Part shown: positions 9,702 through 18,807 of the stretch, one piece after another
Numbering within the stretch: position 1 is the first letter of the stretch
Layout: every line of letters begins with the position of its first letter
NCBI RefSeq assembly: GCF_030652235.1
Contig: NZ_JAUSBA010000071.1
Span: forward strand, 55,115-119,114
DNA length: 64,000 bases
Reading direction: 5' to 3'
Source: Cypionkella sp.
GTDB taxonomy: Bacteria > Pseudomonadota > Alphaproteobacteria > Rhodobacterales > Rhodobacteraceae
Made by a program: the position numbers and the translations under genes
The notes under the pieces: model-generated
Databases searched by the model: none
Told to the model about the DNA's origin: nothing
What the model saw: the letters and a program-made list of their open reading frames with translations, nothing else

Positions 9702-11251
9702 TGACCGCACTTACCCTGCAGATTTTGCTCTGGATTGTCGTTGCCGCAGGTGCGACCGCCATCGCATCCTGGCTGGCGCACCGGTCCTACCGGCGGTTCC
9801 TGCGCAAGGCGCGTGGGCCAGCATCAAAGTCGCTTGGCCGTGGGGAGGTTCCGACTAAACTCGATACACTCCTTGATCCGTTGGAGGCCCAGAACCGGGG
9901 CCTATCCGGTCTTGCGACGCTGCTCGACAATTCCGACGCTTTCGCCGCCCGCGCGCTGTCGGCGGCGCAGGCGGGGCGCAGCCTCGATCTGATGTATTAC
10001 ATCTGGAACACCGACCTGACCGGCTGGCTGCTGCTTGACGCCTTGGTCGCGGCGGCGGACCGGGGCGTGCGCATCCGCCTGCTGCTGGACGATGTGAACG
10101 TGCAGGGTTTTGATCCGGCGTTTCTGGCGCTGACCGGGCATCCGCTGATTGAGGTGCGGCTGTTCAATCCGACGCGCAACCGGGGCCATGTTATTCGCCG
10201 TACCGTTGAGATGCTGCTGGGACTGGCGCGGTTCAACCGCCGGATGCATGGCAAGCTGTGGATCGCGGACGGCAGAATGGCGATCATCGGCGGGCGCAAT
10301 ATCGGCGACACGTATTTTGGTGCCCTGGAAGGCGGCACCCGCAACTCGGTTGACGCCGATATGCTGCTGGTAGGCCCAAAAGTGGATGAGGTGGCGGCGA
10401 CGTTCGACAGCTACTGGAACCTTGGCCTGTCCCTGCCGATCCTTGCCCTTTGGCCCGGGTTCAAGATGAATCTGACCAAGTTCTGTACCCGTATAGCCTG
10501 TGAGGTCCGCACCCCGCCATCGCGCCGCTACCTCGCACAGTCGCTGGACGGGCGCACGGCAGAGGCAGTGCTGGCCGGGCGTCTGCACTGGACCGACAAA
10601 GTGCTGCTTCTGGCCGACCCGCCGGACAAGGCGTATGGCAACCACTCTGCCCCCTGGATGTCGACCGCCATCGCCGACATTCTGCTCAATGCCCAGACCG
10701 AGGTCCGGCTGATCACACCTTATTTCGTGCCCGGTCAGGCAGGAATTGCGGGGTTGACCGAGCTTGCGGCGCGGGGCGTCAGGGTCTGCCTTTTGACCAA
10801 CGCACTGTCGGCGACGGACATGCTGCTGGTCTATGGCGCATACCGGCGCTACCGGGGTGCGCTGCTGGCGGCGGGGGCTGTGATCCATGAGTTCTCACCC
10901 GCGCCAAAGCCGGATCGCAAACGCGATGTGCTGCATTCCAAAGTGTTCGTGATCGACGGAGCGCAGGCCATCGTTGGCTCGCTCAACTTCGATCTGCGCT
11001 CGGCCTTCACCAACACGGAGTTGGGCCTGTTATTCGAGCACCCCGCGCTGGTGGCGGACATCAGCCAGATGATCGACACGCTGAGCGCCCCCGATCAGGC
11101 TTACGCCGTATCGCACAGCCAGCACGCGCTGCGCTGGACAATCACCCGCCCCGGTCTGCCAGCGGTGATGTTGGTAGAGCCCGAGGCGAGCAGGCCGCAG
11201 CGGGCGATTTCATGGCTGGTCGGGCTGTTGCCGATTCAGGCGTACCTATGA
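9701..11251 (+). CDS. phospholipase D / cardiolipin synthase-like protein
   Basis: 516 residues with one N-terminal membrane segment (about residues 2-22) and two HKD motifs: HGKLWIADGRMAIIGGRN and HSKVFVIDGAQAIVGSLNFD. Two such motifs in one chain are the mark of cardiolipin synthases and related transphosphatidylases at the inner membrane. Translation is probably coupled to the upstream gene, since the ATG overlaps its TGA; a GTG one codon earlier is also possible. It is close to the cardiolipin synthase length, but the DUF-style N-terminus fits the broader phospholipase-D-like group better. Confidence 0.88.
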   Translation: MTALTLQILLWIVVAAGATAIASWLAHRSYRRFLRKARGPASKSLGRGEVPTKLDTLLDPLEAQNRGLSGLATLLDNSDAFAARALSAAQAGRSLDLMYYIWNTDLTGWLLLDALVAAADRGVRIRLLLDDVNVQGFDPAFLALTGHPLIEVRLFNPTRNRGHVIRRTVEMLLGLARFNRRMHGKLWIADGRMAIIGGRNIGDTYFGALEGGTRNSVDADMLLVGPKVDEVAATFDSYWNLGLSLPILALWPGFKMNLTKFCTRIACEVRTPPSRRYLAQSLDGRTAEAVLAGRLHWTDKVLLLADPPDKAYGNHSAPWMSTAIADILLNAQTEVRLITPYFVPGQAGIAGLTELAARGVRVCLLTNALSATDMLLVYGAYRRYRGALLAAGAVIHEFSPAPKPDRKRDVLHSKVFVIDGAQAIVGSLNFDLRSAFTNTELGLLFEHPALVADISQMIDTLSAPDQAYAVSHSQHALRWTITRPGLPAVMLVEPEASRPQRAISWLVGLLPIQAYL

Positions 11252-11263
11252 TGTCAGCTCCGC

Positions 11264-12706
11264 TCAAACTGACACCGCGAATTCGGTCATCATCCCAGTG
11301 GACAGATGCGGCATGTGGTGACAGTGCAGCATCCAACGCGCCGCCTCTCCGGCATCTACCGCCACTGTGACCATCGCCATCGGCGGCACCTGCACCGTGT
11401 CGCGCATCGCCCCGGCAAAGCGTTTGCCGTTGATCCCCACCACCTGGAACGTATGGCCGTGCAGGTGCATCGGATGCGCCATCATTGACATGTTGTGGAA
11501 TGTGATTTCGACCCGCTGCCCGGATCTGGCGCTCACCGGGGTGTGATTGCCCCAAGTCTGCCCGTTGATCGTCCACAGATAGGGCTGCATCGACCCGCCC
11601 AGCATCAGCAACGCGGCGGTGTCGGCGGGACGCTCCGCCAGCGGAGCCTTGGCGCGCAATGACGCCTCCTGTGACAGATCGCTGTCGAATGCCGCTGCTG
11701 CCGTCTCGCCCATGCCTGCCAGTTTTTCAATCGCGCTCCCGGTGGTGGCCAATATGATCCCTGTCCGCTCGCGCGCGCCTTCACGCAAGGCCAGCACCGG
11801 AAACGCCCCCTCACCTTTCGGCAGGTCCAGTTCGATATCCAGCCGCTGCCCCATCGCCAACCCAAAGCGACGACCGGGCAAAGGCTGCACCTCGTGCCCG
11901 TCCACCGCGACAAGCCGCCCGTCGACCGCACCCGTATCGATCCAGAACACCGTGGCGGCAGCGGCGTTGATGACGCGAAGCCGCACCCGCCCGCCATTTT
12001 CCACCCCGATCACCTCGGGATCATTCAAGGTGCGGTCATTTGCCAGATAGGCGTCAAAGTTGAAATCGTTTAGGTCCATCGCCATGCCCGGCATATCCAT
12101 GCCCACCATCGCATCGGGCGCAGGGGTCGCGGCACCCATGTCCATACCGGCCATGCTGCCATCACCGCCGGTGATTTCGGCCAGAACCTCGGCGGCGGGG
12201 CGGAAGCTGAAGTCGTGCAGGAACAGGACCACTTCCTGCCGGTCGGCCCTCAGATCGGCGGCACTGCGCACGATCAAAGGGGCGGCCAGCAGCTGCATTT
12301 CCTGCACAGGCACATGGCTATGCATCCAATACGTGCCGGGCATCGGTTCATAGTCAAACTCCCGCACCTCGTCGGGCTTCAGCATCGGCAGCGGAATATC
12401 CGGCACGCCGTCCTGTGCATTAGGCGGGATCTGGCCGTGCCAGTGGATGATGGTATCCACGTCCAGTGAGTTGGTCAGATCAACCCGGAACCGCGCCCCA
12501 GGGTCCAGCGTCAGACCAATGCCGCCCTGCGCATTGACCAGCCCCCAGACGGTCGCCGCTCTCCCGTCAATGTCCAGCGTGCGGCTGGTGGCACTCAGCA
12601 ACATCGGTGTATGGTTAGCCGCCCAAGCTTGGCGTGGCAGGCCGATGCTTGCAACTGTCAGCGCGGTTGTGGCGATAAAACTGCGGCGTGTAAGCGGCGT
12701 AGTCAT
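11264..12706 (-). CDS. multicopper oxidase 1 (periplasmic cuprous oxidase type)
   Basis: 480 residues from an ATG with AGAGGAG upstream. There is a Tat signal (TRRSFIATTALTVAS...QAWA) and the four copper motifs: HWHGQ, HSHV, HPMHLHGH and HCHHMPH. A Met-rich segment (PDAMVGMDMPGMAMDLNDFNFD, in parts) is inserted before the second domain, as in CueO/PcoA-type enzymes where it binds Cu(I). The enzyme would oxidise Cu(I) to the less toxic Cu(II). It is clearly paralogous to the oxidase at 46725-48206. It is divergent from an EF-hand gene, with two FNR-like sites between them. Confidence 0.93.
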   Translation of the reverse strand: MTTPLTRRSFIATTALTVASIGLPRQAWAANHTPMLLSATSRTLDIDGRAATVWGLVNAQGGIGLTLDPGARFRVDLTNSLDVDTIIHWHGQIPPNAQDGVPDIPLPMLKPDEVREFDYEPMPGTYWMHSHVPVQEMQLLAAPLIVRSAADLRADRQEVVLFLHDFSFRPAAEVLAEITGGDGSMAGMDMGAATPAPDAMVGMDMPGMAMDLNDFNFDAYLANDRTLNDPEVIGVENGGRVRLRVINAAAATVFWIDTGAVDGRLVAVDGHEVQPLPGRRFGLAMGQRLDIELDLPKGEGAFPVLALREGARERTGIILATTGSAIEKLAGMGETAAAAFDSDLSQEASLRAKAPLAERPADTAALLMLGGSMQPYLWTINGQTWGNHTPVSARSGQRVEITFHNMSMMAHPMHLHGHTFQVVGINGKRFAGAMRDTVQVPPMAMVTVAVDAGEAARWMLHCHHMPHLSTGMMTEFAVSV

Positions 12707-12763
12707 GATGTACTCCTCTGGGCTCGGCACGCAGAAGCATGACGGGTAGACCGGTTGAGCGCC

Positions 12764-12777
12764 TTGATCTGGATCAG
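12764..12777. promoter_or_regulatory. FNR-like site 1 between oxidase 1 and EF-hand genes
   Basis: TTGATCTGGATCAG matches TTGAT-N4-ATCAA with one mismatch. It lies 58 bases upstream of the oxidase start, where an FNR-family protein could act on either divergent gene. Confidence 0.5.
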
Positions 12778-12834
12778 GGCTGCACCACCGCCCTTGGGGT
12801 GCTCATGCGGACTTTGCCAAATTGATTGCACCAC

Positions 12835-12848
12835 CTGATGCAGATCAA
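12835..12848. promoter_or_regulatory. FNR-like site 2 between oxidase 1 and EF-hand genes
   Basis: CTGATGCAGATCAA matches TTGAT-N4-ATCAA with one mismatch. Together with the site at 12764 it makes a pair of half-conserved boxes, 71 bases apart, in a 194-base divergent intergenic region. Confidence 0.5.
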
Positions 12849-12872
12849 CGACGTCTGACGCCCAATTTGATT

Positions 12873-12890
12873 TGTTTGATGGATCAAACA
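12873..12890. promoter_or_regulatory. perfect palindrome next to the EF-hand gene start
   Basis: TGTTTGAT-GG-ATCAAACA has perfect 8-base arms. It touches the ribosome binding site (AGGAG) of the EF-hand gene at 12901. The two-base centre does not fit FNR, so this may be another operator or a small leader hairpin. Confidence 0.45.
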
Positions 12891-12900
12891 GGAGCGCACA

Positions 12901-13359
12901 ATGAAACGGATATTACTTCTCTCCCTCTACGCGGTCGCCAGTTTTGGCCTCGCAGCGCCGGTCGCAGCCCAACAGGCAATGATGGACGGACAGGATGGCA
13001 TGATGGGCGGCAGCATTATGTCGGGCATGAACAGCTATGCGATGCGCATGTTCGATGCCGACAAAGACGGCACCCTGACGCCCGAAGAGATGACCGCCGG
13101 GATGCAGGCCGAGATCAAGACCTATGATACCGACAGCAATGGATCGTTGTCGCTCGCGGAGTTCGAAGCCATGCACGCCGCCCACACCCGGACCATGATG
13201 GTCCGCGCCTTCCAGATGCATGACGAAGACGGCGACGGTCAGGTGACGGAGGCCGAAATGGCGACAATGGCCGCAATGATGAAGATGATGATGGCCGGGT
13301 CAAAGGACGGGCGGGGCACGCATGGCGCAGGCAACGGTGACATGACGGACGGCAACTGA
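12901..13359 (+). CDS. secreted EF-hand, Met-rich protein (full-length copy)
   Basis: 152 residues: a signal peptide to AAQQ, a Met/Gly-rich segment (MMDGQDGMMGGSIMSGMN), then three EF-hand loops (DADKDGTLTPEE, DTDSNGSLSLAE, DEDGDGQVTEAE) and a Met-rich helix (MATMAAMMKMMMAG). It is exported to the periplasm. Ca(II) binding follows from the family; Cu(I) binding by the Met clusters is inferred from the copper-gene setting. The paralogue at 3879 lacks the third loop. It is the first gene of a plus-strand run with the 34-residue peptide and the DUF302 gene. Confidence 0.85.
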   Translation: MKRILLLSLYAVASFGLAAPVAAQQAMMDGQDGMMGGSIMSGMNSYAMRMFDADKDGTLTPEEMTAGMQAEIKTYDTDSNGSLSLAEFEAMHAAHTRTMMVRAFQMHDEDGDGQVTEAEMATMAAMMKMMMAGSKDGRGTHGAGNGDMTDGN

Positions 13360-13419
13360 CACTTTCGCGGGCCTTTTCGCAAAGCAAATGGGCTGGCAGC
13401 CAACCGGATAGGATAACCG

Positions 13420-13524
13420 ATGATGAACGGCTATGGGATGGGATTTGGCGGCATCTGGATGATCCTTGTCATTGTCCTCGTGGTCCTCGCCTTTTTCGCT
13501 TTGGCAAAGTATCTCCAGAAATAG
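13420..13524 (+). CDS. 34-residue single-span membrane peptide
   Basis: A short frame: a Gly/Met-rich start (MMNGYGMGFGG), one hydrophobic span (IWMILVIVLVVLAFFALA) and a basic end (KYLQK). AGGATAA lies just upstream, and it sits between two genes on the same strand. Small single-span proteins of this look are common in metal-resistance operons, but I know no defined function. The start could be either of two adjacent ATGs. Confidence 0.6.
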   Translation: MMNGYGMGFGGIWMILVIVLVVLAFFALAKYLQK

Positions 13525-13539
13525 CGGGGGGGAAACTTG

Positions 13540-13924
13540 ATGAGTTATACGATTGACTGCCGGATTCCGGGTGCCGCGTTTGGCGACGTGGACAGCCGCA
13601 CTCACGCCGCGCTGGCCGCAAACTGCTTTGGTGTGCTGACCGAAATCGATGTGATGGCAACGATGAAGAAAAAGATCGGCGTGGAGATGCACATACCGCA
13701 TCCTCGGGGCCTGCAACCCGCAAATGGCCTACGAGGCCATCGGGATGGAGCCACGCGTCGGCGCGATGCTGCCCTGCAATGTCATTCTGCCCGCGGTCGA
13801 TGGCTCGGTTCCGGTCAGTGCGGTTGGTCCTGTTGCCTCGATGCGGGCGATTGATAACGAAGGGCTGCACGCGGTGGTGGGGCAGGTCCGCGACCTTATG
13901 GCGCGGGCTGTCGCGGCAATCTGA
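13540..13924 (+). pseudogene. DUF302 family gene with a frameshift
   Basis: Two overlapping frames together make a DUF302 protein. The first (from the ATG at 13540) gives MSYTIDCRI and FGVLTEIDVMATMKKKIGVEMH. The second, shifted by one base, continues YRILGACNPQMAYEAIGMEP, GAMLPCNVILPAVDGS and a normal C-terminus to 13924. The break lies near 13692-13700, around ATGCACATACCGC. One extra base, or two missing bases, explains it. DUF302 proteins are small and often sit in sulphur or metal clusters. The gene is either recently inactivated or carries a sequence error; both halves keep good coding character. Confidence 0.8.
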
Positions 13925-13987
13925 GGTGCATCACCAGTGCCCCGGCTCGCCCGAAATCTGGTGCGATAGCAACATGGGTGTGCGAGC

Positions 13988-15250
13988 ATGACCGACCGGA
14001 GCCAGCGCGATAGTTCGGGCTCAGCCGCCGCGCCCGTCAGGGTCATCCTGCCCGTGCTGATGCTGGCGGTGTTCACGATCTCGGTCGGGTTCGGGATACT
14101 GCTGCCGCAACTACCAGCGCTGATCGAGCGGTTGCTGGGCGTTGGTAGCACGCCTGCACAGGTGTCGCGCGCTACCGGGCTGCTGACGGCGATTTACATG
14201 CTGGCGCTGTTCATCTGTGCTCCGGTCTGGGGCTGGCTGTCGGATCACTGGGGCCGGCGGCGTGTGTTGCTGATCGGCCTCGCTGGTTTCAGCGCCACCA
14301 TGTTCGCCTCCGCCTTATTCGAGACGCTGGCAGCGGTCTATGTTGAACGCGCCGTCAGTGGTGTGTTCGCGGCAGCGATCACACCGGTGGCGCTTGCCAC
14401 CATCACGGATTTTTCGCCGGACAAGGGGAAACTGGGGCACAGACTTACATTCGTATCAATGGCGGGCATTTCTGGCTTTCTGTTCGGTCCGACGCTGGGG
14501 GTGGTGTTGTCGCGCTTGGCGGACGGGGCTGGGGGTGCTGCCGGGGCATTGACCGTGCCGCTTCTGGCAACCGGCGCGCTGGCGCTGGTGGCCGCAATTG
14601 CGGTCGCGATGTCGTTGCCGGGAAGGATCATACCGGCGAACAGACCCACCGCAGCATTGGGGCCCACCCCGGCACCCCGGCTGATGTGGCAATTGCTGAT
14701 CCTCGGATTTGTGGTGTCCGCCGGGGTTGGTGCGTTCGAAGTCGGTCTCGCCCTGCGCGGAAAGCAGGAGCTGGGCCTGACGCCGGTGCAGATTGCCGCG
14801 ATGTTCACGACCTGTAGTCTGGTGATGATCGTGGCGCAGGCCGCCGTGTTTTCGCTGGTCAGGCCAGAGTTAACCCGCTGGCTGTTGGCACCTGCCTTTG
14901 GGGTTCTGGCAGTGGGGCTGTTCGCAGTGCCGCTGGCGGGGAATTTTGCGCTAATGCTGGTGGTGACTGGCGGTGTAGCGGCAAGTGCGGGAATATTATC
15001 GCCGATCCTGACCTATTGGATTGCGGCAGAGGCGGGGCATAAATCTGGTGCCGAGCTGGGCAAGCAGACCTCGGCGGCGAGCCTTGGTGCGGCTGTGGGG
15101 TCAGCGGCGGGCGGGCTTCTGTATGATGTGACGTGGCTGCCCAACCCCGCGTTCGTATTGACGGCCGGCGTGGCACTGCTCGCCGTCTGGCCAAGCCTGC
15201 GCTTGCCAGGGCAGCTGATGCCAAAAGGAGGCACAACCCCACGCGCCTGA
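13988..15250 (+). CDS. MFS drug/solute exporter (TetA-like)
   Basis: 420 residues with twelve predicted membrane segments. The loop 2-3 signature GWLSDHWGRRRVLLIG and a motif-C-like stretch (FLFGPTLGVVLSR) in the fifth segment are typical of the proton-antiport DHA1 exporters. The substrate is unknown. The gene follows the DUF302 gene by 63 bases on the same strand. No strong ribosome binding site is visible at the ATG. Confidence 0.87.
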   Translation: MTDRSQRDSSGSAAAPVRVILPVLMLAVFTISVGFGILLPQLPALIERLLGVGSTPAQVSRATGLLTAIYMLALFICAPVWGWLSDHWGRRRVLLIGLAGFSATMFASALFETLAAVYVERAVSGVFAAAITPVALATITDFSPDKGKLGHRLTFVSMAGISGFLFGPTLGVVLSRLADGAGGAAGALTVPLLATGALALVAAIAVAMSLPGRIIPANRPTAALGPTPAPRLMWQLLILGFVVSAGVGAFEVGLALRGKQELGLTPVQIAAMFTTCSLVMIVAQAAVFSLVRPELTRWLLAPAFGVLAVGLFAVPLAGNFALMLVVTGGVAASAGILSPILTYWIAAEAGHKSGAELGKQTSAASLGAAVGSAAGGLLYDVTWLPNPAFVLTAGVALLAVWPSLRLPGQLMPKGGTTPRA

Positions 15251-15309
15251 ACCCGCGGCAGTTTACGAATCAGCGGGTAGCTTCGCCACAATTCGTCCGA
15301 GGTGCGTGA

Positions 15310-16599
15310 TCAGACGATCAGAACTGGCGCAAAGCCGCCGCCGGGGGTTCTGAAATTCGTGGTCTGGCCCTGATAGATACGCGCGGCCACCAGCAGAGGC
15401 TTGGCTTCATATGTGTAGAGCCGCACATCTACCTTGCGGGCGGTCGGCACGCCGTCCAGCCGGATCATCCGCTGGCTGGGCGCGGCCAGCGCCTGCGCCA
15501 CATAGTCAGCACGCGCGATGTCGGCCCAGACCGATTTGGTCAGCTTGTCACCACGATAGACCGCCTTGCCGCCGTGTCCTGAAACCGGCTTGAAAAACAA
15601 CTGCCGTCGGCTCTGCCATAGGTCATCGGCGGTTTCTGGCGTGACCATCCGGGTCCGCGGGATGGATTGCAACCGCTCTGCCAGCGCCGGAGCAACACCA
15701 AGGGCGGTCATTGCGGCAATATCTGACAGCACAGTTAAATTGCGTTTATGCGCCATCAGTGCGTGGTTGTGCGGGTTGGGCGTCAGCACCACCGCACCCG
15801 ACTGATAGGCGTCACGCAAGGCCACATGACCCGGCTCGGCCAGCGCGAAATCCACCAGCCGATTGTAAACCAGATCAACAGGCAGACCCTCCAGCCAAAG
15901 CCCGTTGTCGCGGAGGGTCAGCGCCTGAGGGTCGCAGATCACCGCGTCGATGCCGTGCTGCATCAGCATCTGCTGGGCCAGCACGAATTCGGGATACAGG
16001 TATTGATCTTTGGGTGCGTCATCGACAATGGCGATACGGCGCAGCGGGGCCGCACCACGCTGCCTCCGCCATTCAGAGCGGAACATCGCAATCACCGCAG
16101 CCTCGAATCCGGCGACCAGGCTGTCATCCGCAACCTGCACCCGCCCGACGCAGCACAGCGTCTGCGCCTGTGCCAGCAGTGCATTCAGAAACGCGCCGCC
16201 AGCGTTGGTGTTAACCTCGATCAGTTTCGGACCGTCATCGGACAGATGGAAATCATAGCCCATCAGCGCGCCTTTTGGTCCGTGATTGGGTTGCGCAATC
16301 TGGGGTGCCCAGCCAAGGACGGCAGTCCGATATGCCGGGCTCTGCGCCACCTCTTCGATGGCGGCCACGATATCTTGCATGGCGAGCAAGGTGGCGGCAG
16401 GCAGAAACACCGGAACGTTGGAAAAGAGATGCGGCTGATTGGCCGCGATGCGGTCCCGGAATCCCGGCTCGCCCGATGCGGTTTCCAGTGCCCGCGCCAG
16501 TTCGCGCTGATCCAGAGTGATGCAGGAGCAGGTCTGGTTCAGGTCCTGGGGGCCTTGGGCCGACGAGGCAGTTGGCACGGATTGAACGGCGTCAGGCAT
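15310..16599 (-). CDS. ATP-grasp-like protein of unknown substrate
   Basis: 429 residues from an ATG with AAAGGAG upstream. Glutathione-synthetase-like blocks are visible: LMGYDFHLSDDGPKLIEVNTNAGGAF (substrate side), a central lobe with RTRMVTPE, and FFKPVSGHGGKAVYRGDK, which looks like the nucleotide-binding glycine loop of ATP-grasp ligases. The C-terminus (RKVDVRLYTYE..LLVAARIYQGQTTNFRTPGGGFAPVLI) resembles the Mg-binding end of the fold. It has no export signal, so it is probably cytoplasmic. A carboxylate-amine ligation is a family-level inference only. It is convergent with the MFS gene and downstream of ppk2. Confidence 0.7.
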   Translation of the reverse strand: MPDAVQSVPTASSAQGPQDLNQTCSCITLDQRELARALETASGEPGFRDRIAANQPHLFSNVPVFLPAATLLAMQDIVAAIEEVAQSPAYRTAVLGWAPQIAQPNHGPKGALMGYDFHLSDDGPKLIEVNTNAGGAFLNALLAQAQTLCCVGRVQVADDSLVAGFEAAVIAMFRSEWRRQRGAAPLRRIAIVDDAPKDQYLYPEFVLAQQMLMQHGIDAVICDPQALTLRDNGLWLEGLPVDLVYNRLVDFALAEPGHVALRDAYQSGAVVLTPNPHNHALMAHKRNLTVLSDIAAMTALGVAPALAERLQSIPRTRMVTPETADDLWQSRRQLFFKPVSGHGGKAVYRGDKLTKSVWADIARADYVAQALAAPSQRMIRLDGVPTARKVDVRLYTYEAKPLLVAARIYQGQTTNFRTPGGGFAPVLIV

Positions 16600-16658
16600 C
16601 TGCTCTCCTTTGCGGCGTTGTCATCAGATTTTGCGCCTGTTGCACCGCCGATACCACA

Positions 16659-17447
16659 TCACGGCGCAATCGCGCCACTTTGCAAATGCGCGTCAGCATA
16701 GTCGAAGACGATCTCGCCGTCCGGCTGTGCCAGATGCTGGTACTTGTCCGGGCAATCGACACGCGACATCAGATGGCGGATCACGTTCAACCGGGCCAGT
16801 TTCTTGTCATCGGCTCGCACAACATGCCATGGCAGATCGTCGCTGTGGCTGCGCGCGAACATTTCGTTACGTGCTGCTGAATAGTCGTCCCAGTGGCGCA
16901 ACGCAGTCTTGTCAATCGGGCTGACCTTCCATTGCTTGAGCGGATCGACGCGGCGGTCATCCAAGCGGCGTTTTTGCTCGGGTTTCGAGATGTCGAGATA
17001 GTACTTGAACAGTTGCGTGCCCGAGCGGACCAGCATCCGTTCGAACTCCGGCACGGATTGCAGGAAGTCTTCATGCTCGGCCTTGGTGCAGAACCCCATC
17101 ACCGGCTCGACACCGGCCCGGTTGTACCAACTGCGATTCATCAACACCATTTCGCGGGTTGCGGGCAGTTCGGCAACGTAGCGCTGAAAATACCAGGTTT
17201 GCATGTCCCGGTCCGAGGGTTTGCCAAGCGCCACGACCCGGGTGTCGCGCGGGCTGAGATGTTCGGTGATCCGCTTGATCACCCCATCCTTGCCCGAAGC
17301 ATCGCGGCCTTCGAAAATGATCAGAATCCGCAGGTTGTTCTTGATCAGATGCCGTTGCAGCTTGACCAGTTCGATCTGCAATCCGCGCAGGGCGGCCTGG
17401 TAGTCTTCCGGCTCGGCCGTTTCGGTCTTTTTCGATTTCTTGCTCAT
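16659..17447 (-). CDS. ppk2: polyphosphate kinase 2
   Basis: 262 residues, the usual single-domain PPK2 length. The Walker A loop is GRDASGKDG (about residues 47-55), followed by the family blocks ALGKPSDRDMQTWYFQRYVAELP, MVLMNRSWYNRAGVEPVMGFC and KRRLDDRRVDPLKQWKVSPID. It transfers phosphate between polyphosphate and nucleoside diphosphates or monophosphates in the cytoplasm; which nucleotide cannot be told by eye. It lies upstream of the ATP-grasp gene on the same strand, about 60 bases apart. Confidence 0.95.
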   Translation of the reverse strand: MSKKSKKTETAEPEDYQAALRGLQIELVKLQRHLIKNNLRILIIFEGRDASGKDGVIKRITEHLSPRDTRVVALGKPSDRDMQTWYFQRYVAELPATREMVLMNRSWYNRAGVEPVMGFCTKAEHEDFLQSVPEFERMLVRSGTQLFKYYLDISKPEQKRRLDDRRVDPLKQWKVSPIDKTALRHWDDYSAARNEMFARSHSDDLPWHVVRADDKKLARLNVIRHLMSRVDCPDKYQHLAQPDGEIVFDYADAHLQSGAIAP

Positions 17448-17571
17448 CTTCCAGATCCTTCAGGCATCTGCTGCGGCGTCGCCAATTTGCGGATGGCGAA
17501 GCGCTCACGCGCCGCGCAGGCTTGTGGTCGCCGGGTGCAGGGCGAACATTCTCTCGGCTGATAAGCCCGCC

Positions 17572-18804
17572 TCATTGAACCTCCCGCTGCGCAACGGCAA
17601 CCCCGTCCGCCACCCTGTCGTTGGGATGCAGGATAACTTCGTCCGCTGCGACCAGACCCGACAGCACCTCGGCGACGCGTTCGTTGCGGTGGCCGAGTTC
17701 AACGACCGCAGTTCGGGCACGGCCATCACGAAGCGCAAACACCGCCCAGTCATCGCCCTGGCGGAACAGCGCCGCGACGGGCACGGTCAGGGCACTTGCC
17801 GTATCCCAGAGGCTGATATGAACGATCACCCGGAAGTCGTTGCCAAGCGTTGACCAATCCTGCGGCGGGTCAACAAGGTCGATCACGGTGCGGACGCGCA
17901 TTTCCTCAATTCCAAGCGCAGAGATTTTGACAAACCCGTTGGGCTCGACCCTGACCACGGTGCCTTTGAGCGGTGCACCGCCCCATCCGTCGATCATGAC
18001 GGCGGCGCCAGATTTCACCTTGACCGCATCGGTGGAAAGCAGGTCGGCCACGATCTCCAGATCGGTCGGATCGCCGATCTTGAGGAGTGGCGTTCCCGCT
18101 TGAACGATACCTTCGCTCTCCTGGCTGATCGCCAGCACCACGCCGCTCGCCGGCGCGCGCAGCTTGATGCAGCAGTCCGGATCGCCGGGCGCAGTCGCCG
18201 ATGCCGGATCAAGTCGCGCCCGCGCTGCATTGACCTCGCTGCGGCGCACCTCAAGTTGGGCTTTTGCGCTTGCCAGCCCGGCTTCATTCACCGCGACATC
18301 CGTCCTAGCCACCTCAAGCGATTTGGCTGAGCCGACGTCCGTGCTGCTGAGTTTTTCGGCGCGCGTGAGATTGTCACGGGCAAGTTGCAGGGTCGCTGCC
18401 ATCCGCATCACCTCTGCCTCAGCCAGTTGGACCGCCGCATCGGCAGCCGTTGCAGCCGCCTCGAGTTCCTGACGCGACCGGACATCGATCAAGGGCGGCG
18501 GCATCGGTTGCAGGACGGCGACGACGGTTTCTCCGGCGATCACACGGTCGCCGACATGCACCGACATTTCGCCCGGTGCGCCGTCGGGGCTGGCGATTCT
18601 GAGGACGGTGCCGGTGACCGGCGCAGTCACCGTGTAGACGTGCCGCAAATTGGTTCGTGCCTCGTCGTCAATCGTCACCTCCATGGGTCCGAGTGTCGCG
18701 GTGGCGAGGTCAACCGGCACCGGCCGCGGCCACACGAACCAAGCCACCGCCGCGACCGCGACGACCACGCCTAAAGACCAGAATGCGCGCTTGAGCCAGA
18801 CCAT
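17572..18804 (-). CDS. periplasmic adaptor (HlyD/MacA-like) of an ABC efflux system
   Basis: 410 residues with one N-terminal membrane anchor (AFWSLGVVVAVAAVAWFVW). A barrel and lipoyl half-motif follows (VTGTVLRIASPDG), then a long alpha-hairpin region (about 105-200), the second lipoyl half (LRAPASGVVLAISQESEG) and a C-terminal beta domain. It starts three bases after the stop of the ABC permease gene and completes a three-gene operon. It would bridge the inner-membrane transporter to an outer channel; none is encoded beside it, but a TolC-type lipoprotein gene lies at 59924. Confidence 0.88.
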   Translation of the reverse strand: MVWLKRAFWSLGVVVAVAAVAWFVWPRPVPVDLATATLGPMEVTIDDEARTNLRHVYTVTAPVTGTVLRIASPDGAPGEMSVHVGDRVIAGETVVAVLQPMPPPLIDVRSRQELEAAATAADAAVQLAEAEVMRMAATLQLARDNLTRAEKLSSTDVGSAKSLEVARTDVAVNEAGLASAKAQLEVRRSEVNAARARLDPASATAPGDPDCCIKLRAPASGVVLAISQESEGIVQAGTPLLKIGDPTDLEIVADLLSTDAVKVKSGAAVMIDGWGGAPLKGTVVRVEPNGFVKISALGIEEMRVRTVIDLVDPPQDWSTLGNDFRVIVHISLWDTASALTVPVAALFRQGDDWAVFALRDGRARTAVVELGHRNERVAEVLSGLVAADEVILHPNDRVADGVAVAQREVQ

Positions 18805-18807
18805 TTT

